A stretch of DNA of 38,250 bases from Syntrophaceae bacterium (lineage in GTDB: Bacteria > Desulfobacterota > Desulfomonilia > Desulfomonilales > Desulfomonilaceae): NCBI GenBank assembly GCA_031292235.1, contig JARLHM010000109.1, positions 1 to 38,250 on the forward strand. The letters are read 5' to 3'. A model generated the notes under the pieces. It was given only the letters and a program-made list of their open reading frames with translations, did not search any database and had not been told where the DNA came from. Position 1 is the stretch's first letter; each line of letters starts with the position of its first letter. The position numbers were made by a program, and so were the translations under genes. Below are positions 32,086 to 38,250 of this stretch, one piece after another.

Positions 32086-33459
32086 ATGAAACGACCCAAA
32101 ATTCTGTTAGTAAATCCCTGGATTCATGACTTCGCCGCCTATGACCTTTGGGCAAAACCACTTGGCCTGCTAGTGCTGGGATCGATGTTACGCCTTCAGG
32201 GTTGGGACCCTGTATTCGTAGACTGCCTGGATCCCCACCATCATTCACTCAAAGATTCACTCACCTCTGGACGGTCACGCGGTAAGTTTCACAAGACCAG
32301 GTTACAAAAACCGGAACCACTGGAGCTTGTTCCCAGAACTTTTTCGCGATATGGAATTTCAGTAGATGAAATCAGGAAAGATCTCGACAATCAGGAACGT
32401 CCTAAGGCAATGCTCATAACCAGCTTGATGACATATTGGTATTCAGGCGTGGCGGAAACAGCGGATTTGCTCCGCGAAGTCTTTCCCGGCGTTCCTTTGA
32501 TTCTGGGAGGCATATACGCTTCGCTCATGCCTGAACACGCTGCTAGAGCAACCATGGTCGATGAGGTCCTGTTGGGCCCGGCTGAACCCCGCCTGACCGA
32601 GACGCTGTATCGATGGACATCACTCAGTCCGGGAACGGACCGGTCAAATCCGCCGATACAATTTACGCCCAATCTCGATTTGCTAAGTTCCGTACGGTTT
32701 CTTCCCGTATTAACTTCTAGAGGTTGCCCTTATCGATGCGTTTACTGCGCCTCGAGGTTAATACAGCCAAATTATCAGCGTCGTGACCCGTTGGAAGTGG
32801 TTCGAGAAATAGAAACAAACATCTTGAAATATAACGTCGATGAAATTGTTCTATATGACGACGCCTTTCTCTGCCACGCCGCTGAACATGCTCTACCGAT
32901 TCTAGACGCATTCTCGTCTCTGAAGCCAAGATTGAGGTGGCATACCCCTAACGGCCTTCACGTTTCTGAAATCAGCCCAAGAGTCGCGTCATCGATGAAA
33001 AATGCCGGATTCAAAACTATTAGATTAGGTCTTGAAAGCACATCTGACCATTTTCATAAAACGTCCGGGGGAAAAACCAATTGGAAAGATTTTGTCAGAG
33101 CTGTGGGATATTTGAAAGACGCAGGCTTTGATACCAGCGAGATTGGAGTTTACCTTCTTGTGGGGCTCCCAGGCCAAACATCCGCTCAAATAGAACAGGA
33201 CGTTGAAAAGGCCCTTGAAGCGGGAGCTTATCCGAAACTGGCGGAATATTCTCCAATCCCCGGTTCGGCGCTTTGGTCCGTGTCGATTAACGCCAGTCGT
33301 TATCCAATTGATAAAGAGCCCCTTTATCAAAATTGTTCCTTATTGCCTGTGGCTACCCCTGAGGTAACCTGGGAGTTTTTATCCAGAATGAGGAAAATGA
33401 TTCGCGAGAGTATGCAATCACCCGGAATTGATCAATCTGGCGCATGTCTGAATAGTTGA
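32086..33459 (+). CDS. B12-binding-type radical SAM protein
   Basis: 457 residues from ATG 32086, which follows GGGG with a short spacer. The first ~190 residues form a cobalamin-binding-like Rossmann domain (LGSMLRLQGWDPVFVD; VPLILGGIYASLMPEHA), though the DxHxxG lower-ligand motif is not evident. The radical SAM core has C214, C218 and C221 in GCPYRCVYC, and the later GVYLLVGLPGQT and IRLGLESTS segments are typical. Such enzymes do methylations, ring contractions and other radical chemistry on many substrates. It diverges from ybaB with about 215 nt between, and no partner shows its substrate. Confidence 0.82.
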   Translation: MKRPKILLVNPWIHDFAAYDLWAKPLGLLVLGSMLRLQGWDPVFVDCLDPHHHSLKDSLTSGRSRGKFHKTRLQKPEPLELVPRTFSRYGISVDEIRKDLDNQERPKAMLITSLMTYWYSGVAETADLLREVFPGVPLILGGIYASLMPEHAARATMVDEVLLGPAEPRLTETLYRWTSLSPGTDRSNPPIQFTPNLDLLSSVRFLPVLTSRGCPYRCVYCASRLIQPNYQRRDPLEVVREIETNILKYNVDEIVLYDDAFLCHAAEHALPILDAFSSLKPRLRWHTPNGLHVSEISPRVASSMKNAGFKTIRLGLESTSDHFHKTSGGKTNWKDFVRAVGYLKDAGFDTSEIGVYLLVGLPGQTSAQIEQDVEKALEAGAYPKLAEYSPIPGSALWSVSINASRYPIDKEPLYQNCSLLPVATPEVTWEFLSRMRKMIRESMQSPGIDQSGACLNS

Positions 33460-33538
33460 CAGGCAGAGAGCATACTGATAAAAAAGATATAATTCTTCAT
33501 CCAAAAACAAATAACAAAATTGGGAAAGTGAGATAATT

Positions 33539-36500
33539 ATGGCCCAACCGAAGGATGTTGTAGGCGCCGCTCTTGTCGTCGGTGGCGGCATAGCAGGCGT
33601 TCAGGCCTCGTTAGACCTGGCGGAATCGGGTTATAAGGTTTACCTGGTTGAAAGTCAGACAGGTATTGGCGGGCGTATGGCTCAGCTTGACAAGACCTTC
33701 CCTACGAACGATTGCTCGACCTGTATATTTTCCCCAAAATTGGTTACGGTAGGCCAAAACCCCAATATAGAGCTTCTATCCTATAGTGAGGTTGATGATA
33801 TCCAGGGCGAAGCGGGCCGCTTCAAAGTTCGTATAAAACAGAAATCCCGATACATTCGAAAAGATCGGTGCAAAGCATGTGGAGATTGCGCCACAGCCTG
33901 CCCGGTAAAAGTTCCTAACGCCTTTGATCAGGAATTGAGCAAACGCTCCGCGACCTATCGACTGTTCCCCCAGACCATACCGCAAACTTTTGTCATTGAT
34001 AAAGCGGACCGCGCCCCATGTGTAATTGCTTGTCCCGCGCACATAAATGTCCAGGGTTATGTGGCCCTAATAGGTAAGGGCAAATATAAGGAAGCTGTTG
34101 AATTAATCTACCAGAACCTTCCATTGCCGGGGGTCTTGGGCAGGGTCTGTCCGCATCCTTGCGAAACGGCCTGCCGTCGGACGGAAAAGGACCAGCCGAT
34201 ATCGATATGTAAACTAAAAAGGTTCGCTGCGGACCAGGTGGATTATTCATCACTGACAATCCCGGAAATTACCCCCCGTGAGGAAAAGGTAGCTATCGTA
34301 GGTTCCGGCCCCGCAGGACTATCAGCCGCCTACTACCTTGCTCTAAAAGGTTATAAGGTTTCTATGTTGGAAGCCGCCCCAGTGTTAGGTGGTTGGCTGC
34401 GTGTTGGAATTCCGGAATACAGACTACCCAGGGATGTGCTCGAAAAAGAGATCAACCACATTTTGAGTCTCGGGGTGGAAGCCAAAACCAATACCGCCCT
34501 GGGCAAGGACTTGAGCATTGATGATCTTAAAAATCAAGGCTACAAAGCGATATTCCTCGGTGTCGGATGTCAGAAGGGCGCCAAACTCGCCATTCCTGGA
34601 GAAGACTCTTCCGGCGTTATTCAGGGAGTGGATTTCCTCAAAGACGCGGCCCTAGGAAAGAAGTTCGAAGGAATCAAAAAGGCCGTCGTTATAGGTGGTG
34701 GAAATGTCGCCGTTGACGCTGCAAGGACTTTAGTAAGGCTGGGGGCTGATTCCACTATTCTTTACCGACGATCAAGGGCTGAAATGCCCGCATTTGAAGA
34801 AGAAGTCCATGCCGCTTTGGAAGAAGGCGTGAAGATTCAGTTCCTGGCGGCGCCGGTTGAAGTTGTAGTTTCCGGAGGAAAAGTAACCGGGCTTAAAGCT
34901 GTACGCATGGAATTGGGCGAGCCTGACGCTAGCGGGCGACGTCGACCTGTGCCTGTCACCGGTTCTGAATATGTTATTGACACGGACACGATTATTCCGG
35001 CAATCGGCCAGATTATTGATCCGGGTCTCTGGGATTCCATGGGGGCTTTGGCGCAGACGAGAAGGAACACTATCGAGAGTGACAAAGTCACGTTCGCGAC
35101 TTCAATCGAAGGAGTGTTTGCGGGCGGTGACGCTGTTTCCGGACCCGCAACGGTCGTGGAAGCGGTGGCCGCCGGCAAAGAGGTCGCAGAATCGATCCAC
35201 AGGTTCATCAATGGGATGGACCTTGCCGAAGGGAGACCTTTTAAATTCCCTGAGAATCCAGAATACCCACCTATCCCCGAGGAACTTAAAAACGAACCTA
35301 GGGCGATCACCCCTGAAATCGCGACAACTGAACGAAAGGGTTTTAAAGAAGTTGAACTTGTCCTGGCAGAAGAAGATGCCCTACGGGAAGCTAATAGATG
35401 TTTGAATTGTGGTGTGTGTTCTGAGTGTATGGAATGCGTCAAGGCGTGCCCTGCGCAAGCTATAGATCATACGATGGAAGACGCCTTTCTTGATGTTGAG
35501 GTGGGCTCAGTAATTCTGTCCACGGGTTATGAGATGATTGACCCTGGGAAGATTCGTGGTGAATTCTCATACGGCACGGCCCCAAACGTTCTGACAAACA
35601 TGGAATTCGAAAGAATGCTCAGCGCATCGGGTCCTAACGCCGGTGAAGTAAGAAGACCATCTGACGAAAAACATCCCCAAAAGGTGGCGTGGATTCAGTG
35701 CGTCGGTTCACGGGACGCGCAAAAAGGCATGCCTCACTGTAGTTCTATCTGCTGTATGGCGTCCATCAAGGAAGCGGTCATAGCCAAAGAGCACGACACC
35801 AATATCGAGCCTACAATTTTCTACATGGATATTCGGGCTTATGGGAAGGACTTTGACGCATATTACGAAAGAGCAAAGAACTCTGGAGCTGTTCGGTTTA
35901 TAAGGTCAATGGTCAGCCGGGTCGTTGAAGATCCGTTGACCCATAACCTTCAAATCACTTATCTCGATGAACAGCAAAAGCTTGTGACGGAAACTTTCGA
36001 CATGGTCGTGCTAGCCGTGGGGCTCAAGACATCCGAACAATCGATAGAACTTGCCGGCAAGCTGGGCATTGGTCTCAACGAATCCAAATTCTGCTCTACA
36101 ACTTCTTTTGAACCAGTTTCTACAAACCGGCCGGGGATCTTTGTCGCAGGTATGTTCCAAGGACCTAAAGACATCCCTCAGACCGTTATGGAAGCGTCAG
36201 CAGCGGCTGGCGCCTCATCAAAACTGCTGACTTCAGCCCGAAACACGTTGGCTGTAAAACAGGAATTCCCGCCTCAAAGAGACGTTTCCGGGGAAGAGCC
36301 ACGAATTGGGGTTTTCATTTGCCGATGCGGTATAAACATCGCCAATGTTGTAGATGTGCCGCGTGTCGTTGAACATGTCAGGAACCTGCCCAATGTGGTA
36401 TTCGCTGACGAGAAACTGTTTACATGTTCACAGGACACTCAGGAACAGTTCCTTGACATCATTAAGGAACATAATCTTAACCGTGTAGTTGTGTCCGCAT

Positions 36501-37975
36501 GCAGTCCCAGGACGCATGAACCCATGTTCCAGTTAACCATGGAAAAGGCAGGGTTGAATCCTTACCTTTTCACGATGACCAACATCAGAGACCAGTGTTC
36601 CTGGGTCCACGCCCACAACAAAGAAGGGGCCACATTGAAGGCCATGGACCTAGCCAGGATGGCGATCGCTCGCGCTAGACGCCTGGCCCCATTGCAGAAA
36701 TCGAAAATGGATGTCGTTCATGACGCCCTCGTATTGGGTGGCGGTGTCTCAGGTATTACAGCGGCGCTTAATCTGGCTGATCAGGGATTTCACGTATATC
36801 TGGTAGAAAAATCAGATAAACTTGGTGGAAACGCTCTATACATCGAACGTACTATTCAAGGTGAACCTATCAAACCGTTTGTTGACGACCTGGTCAAAAA
36901 AGTCGAAAACCATTCCAAGATAGAAGTTTTCAAAAACGCTTCTTTTACAAACCTGTCAGGACATGTCGCCCATTTCAAGGGAACAATCCTCAATGGTGAT
37001 GGAAACGGGAAAGATATCGAATTCGGCGCCGCAATAATCGCTACCGGAGGTGTAGAGTCCAAGCCCAGAGAATATTTGTTCGGAGAAAGCAAGGCTGTTG
37101 AGACCCAGCATTCTCTGGAAGAACGAATAATCGCGGGCGACCCGAGTCTCAAGAATGTCAAAAACGCCGTATTCATACAGTGTGTAGGTTCGCGTGACGA
37201 GGAACGCCCCTACTGTTCCAAGATATGCTGTTCAGGGTCCGTGCGTCTTGCCGGTCGGTTAAGGGAGATTAACCCAAACGCGAACATTTACATACTTTTT
37301 AGAGATCTTAGAACTTATGGACTGCTTGAAAAGTTTTACGCCGAAGCCAGGAAAGCGGGAGTCATATTTGTACGGTTTGATCCAGAAAACAAACCGGTGT
37401 GCGAGATGGCTGGAGACAAAGTGAAAGTTACTGTCAAAGACCCCGCACTGGACCGCGATATGACCATCATGGCTGACCTGGTGACTCTTGCAGCGGCTAT
37501 TGACCCTGGAGAAACAAACAAGCAAATGGGTCAGTTGTTCAAGGTTACAGTTAATTCATACGGGTACTTCGTTGAAGCCCACATGAAACTTCGGCCAGTT
37601 GACTTCACGACAGAAGGAGTGTTTCTCGCCGGATTGGCCCATTATCCCAAACCTATTGATGAGTCTATAGCTCAGGCTACCGCGGCGGCGCAAAGGGCGT
37701 CTATCATCATAAGTCAGGAGCAGATGACGTTCCCTGGCGTAATATCCAAGGTTGATCCTGACAAGTGCGCAGCATGCCTGACATGTGTGAGACTTTGTCC
37801 ATATGGCGCACCGTTCATCAATGAGGACCACAAGGCGGAGATAGTCCCGGCCCTGTGCCAGGGATGTGGGATATGCTCGTCCGTTTGCCCGGGCAACGCA
37901 ATTGATCTTCAGCATTTTAGGGATGACCAGGTATTCGCTGAGATAGACACGTTGCTCGTCAAAGAGGCTTCGTAG
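33539..37975 (+). CDS. Giant HdrA-GltD-HdrA fusion flavo-iron-sulfur protein
   Basis: 1478 residues from ATG 33539. Part 1 (1-150) is an HdrA-type FAD domain (ALVVGGGIAGVQASLDL; TFPTNDCSTCIFSPKL) with a 4Fe-4S set C111, C114, C117, C121. Part 2 (about 155-570) is a glutamate-synthase small-subunit-like FAD/NAD(P)H domain, with Cys set C161, C165, C204, C208, C212, VAIVGSGPAGLSAAYYL and IGGGNVAVDAARTL. Part 3 resumes HdrA (cysteine-dense C621-C637; CSSICCMASIKEA). Part 4 (about 920-1478) is a second, canonical HdrA with ICRCGINIANVVDV, LVLGGGVSGITAALNL, CSKICCSGSVRLA, and two C-terminal 4Fe-4S sets (C1410-C1420, C1440-C1450). HdrA is the flavin-bifurcating core of heterodisulfide-reductase-like complexes; the GltD part implies NAD(P)H exchange. 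hdrC follows. Electron partners are inferred. Confidence 0.9.
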   Translation: MAQPKDVVGAALVVGGGIAGVQASLDLAESGYKVYLVESQTGIGGRMAQLDKTFPTNDCSTCIFSPKLVTVGQNPNIELLSYSEVDDIQGEAGRFKVRIKQKSRYIRKDRCKACGDCATACPVKVPNAFDQELSKRSATYRLFPQTIPQTFVIDKADRAPCVIACPAHINVQGYVALIGKGKYKEAVELIYQNLPLPGVLGRVCPHPCETACRRTEKDQPISICKLKRFAADQVDYSSLTIPEITPREEKVAIVGSGPAGLSAAYYLALKGYKVSMLEAAPVLGGWLRVGIPEYRLPRDVLEKEINHILSLGVEAKTNTALGKDLSIDDLKNQGYKAIFLGVGCQKGAKLAIPGEDSSGVIQGVDFLKDAALGKKFEGIKKAVVIGGGNVAVDAARTLVRLGADSTILYRRSRAEMPAFEEEVHAALEEGVKIQFLAAPVEVVVSGGKVTGLKAVRMELGEPDASGRRRPVPVTGSEYVIDTDTIIPAIGQIIDPGLWDSMGALAQTRRNTIESDKVTFATSIEGVFAGGDAVSGPATVVEAVAAGKEVAESIHRFINGMDLAEGRPFKFPENPEYPPIPEELKNEPRAITPEIATTERKGFKEVELVLAEEDALREANRCLNCGVCSECMECVKACPAQAIDHTMEDAFLDVEVGSVILSTGYEMIDPGKIRGEFSYGTAPNVLTNMEFERMLSASGPNAGEVRRPSDEKHPQKVAWIQCVGSRDAQKGMPHCSSICCMASIKEAVIAKEHDTNIEPTIFYMDIRAYGKDFDAYYERAKNSGAVRFIRSMVSRVVEDPLTHNLQITYLDEQQKLVTETFDMVVLAVGLKTSEQSIELAGKLGIGLNESKFCSTTSFEPVSTNRPGIFVAGMFQGPKDIPQTVMEASAAAGASSKLLTSARNTLAVKQEFPPQRDVSGEEPRIGVFICRCGINIANVVDVPRVVEHVRNLPNVVFADEKLFTCSQDTQEQFLDIIKEHNLNRVVVSACSPRTHEPMFQLTMEKAGLNPYLFTMTNIRDQCSWVHAHNKEGATLKAMDLARMAIARARRLAPLQKSKMDVVHDALVLGGGVSGITAALNLADQGFHVYLVEKSDKLGGNALYIERTIQGEPIKPFVDDLVKKVENHSKIEVFKNASFTNLSGHVAHFKGTILNGDGNGKDIEFGAAIIATGGVESKPREYLFGESKAVETQHSLEERIIAGDPSLKNVKNAVFIQCVGSRDEERPYCSKICCSGSVRLAGRLREINPNANIYILFRDLRTYGLLEKFYAEARKAGVIFVRFDPENKPVCEMAGDKVKVTVKDPALDRDMTIMADLVTLAAAIDPGETNKQMGQLFKVTVNSYGYFVEAHMKLRPVDFTTEGVFLAGLAHYPKPIDESIAQATAAAQRASIIISQEQMTFPGVISKVDPDKCAACLTCVRLCPYGAPFINEDHKAEIVPALCQGCGICSSVCPGNAIDLQHFRDDQVFAEIDTLLVKEAS

Positions 37976-38070
37976 TTCTGCCCGCAGGTTAGAAGGACTG
38001 TCCGTTGTTATAAAGAGGTCGAATCGGAATAACGTTTTGGGATTATATAGCTTCTAAACAGGAGAAGAAA

Positions 38071-38250
38071 ATGCTCCAGGCCAATATGACCGCTTCAGTG
38101 AAAAATTCACCCATGTCGGCGGATTTAATGTCGGTAATAAATCAGTGCTATCAGTGTGGTAAATGTTCCGCGGGTTGTCCAGTTGCTCCTGAGATGGACC
38201 TTTTGCCTCATCAGCTTGTTCGTCTGGCCGTCTTGGGAGATGTGGACAGG
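38071..38250 (+). CDS. hdrC: HdrC-like iron-sulfur subunit, N-terminal part (runs off window)
   Basis: Sixty residues are visible from ATG 38071, which has AGGAG (38060-38064) upstream; the gene continues past the right edge. The first 4Fe-4S motif is C26, C29, C32 and C36 in CYQCGKCSAGCPVAP, followed by MDLLPHQLVRLAVLGD, the conserved HdrC segment. HdrC carries electrons between the HdrA flavoprotein and the HdrB active-site subunit. It starts 95 nt after the HdrA fusion, so hdrA-hdrC(-hdrB) is the expected operon. HdrB, if present, lies outside the window. Confidence 0.9.
   Translation, partial: MLQANMTASVKNSPMSADLMSVINQCYQCGKCSAGCPVAPEMDLLPHQLVRLAVLGDVDR

Noticed and set aside
34019-35270. 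Assembly artefact joining a separate gltD-like gene into hdrA
   Set aside because: The frame is continuous on both sides, the HdrA halves join sensibly around the insert, and codon use is uniform, so a true fusion is more likely.

Overview
The window looks like a chromosomal segment of an anaerobic, aromatic-degrading Desulfobacterota ('deltaproteobacterial') bacterium, perhaps related to Desulfomonile or Syntrophus. This is inferred from gene content: a 6-oxocyclohex-1-ene-1-carbonyl-CoA hydrolase (BamA/Oah type) beside a cyclohexadienoyl-CoA hydratase, a giant HdrA-type electron-transfer flavoprotein followed by HdrC, acetate kinase, a LUD-family protein, and many TTG/GTG starts behind strong Shine-Dalgarno sites. 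I saw no rRNA, tRNA, CRISPR array, transposase or phage gene, so it is not an obvious mobile island.

Layout. 1-1130: end of an ABC-F ATPase gene, then on the minus strand a frameshifted VapB-like antitoxin relic that runs into a small CxC...CxC iron-sulfur protein. 1545-5310: a plus-strand benzoyl-CoA catabolism module (SCP-type thiolase, its zinc-ribbon/OB-fold partner with overlapping start, oah/bamA, dch/bamR). 5340-6756: minus-strand O-methyltransferase and a four-helix membrane protein. 7008-8626: TrmJ-like RNA methyltransferase overlapping lgt. 8703-13808: a 1701-residue exported TPR protein ending in a CHAT domain that has lost both catalytic residues. 13837-15681: acetate kinase and an archaeal-type NMN adenylyltransferase-like protein. 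15704-18501: FkbM methyltransferase, inositol-phosphate synthase and a divergent CDP-alcohol phosphatidyltransferase, which together suggest an inositol-containing lipid or solute. 18719-20368: lipoprotein and MFS transporter. 20624-21756: two related small exported Cys-rich proteins with an identical 26-nt leader.

22219-28650: MoxR AAA ATPase plus VWA/CoxE-like partner, a class A penicillin-binding protein with an intact glycosyltransferase but apparently dead transpeptidase, a LUD protein, a HddA-like GHMP kinase, and a small Lys-rich exported protein closed by a bidirectional terminator. 28803-31871 (minus): ybaB, recR and an APS kinase fused to an alkaline-phosphatase-superfamily domain. 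32086-33459: B12-binding-type radical SAM protein. 33539-38250: a 1478-residue HdrA/GltD/HdrA fusion and the start of hdrC.

How they fit together: oah and dch handle ring hydration and cleavage after benzoyl-CoA dearomatization. The thiolase pair could carry out a later beta-oxidation cleavage. AckA could turn acetyl phosphate into ATP if phosphotransacetylase is encoded elsewhere. The HdrA-GltD-HdrA/HdrC proteins are candidates for coupling NAD(P)H, ferredoxin and thiol/disulfide-level electrons. The ring-reducing enzyme and the 6-hydroxycyclohexenoyl-CoA dehydrogenase are not in this window. The most unusual items are the paired pseudoenzymes (CHAT and transpeptidase), the APS kinase-phosphatase fusion, and the twin exported Cys-rich proteins.
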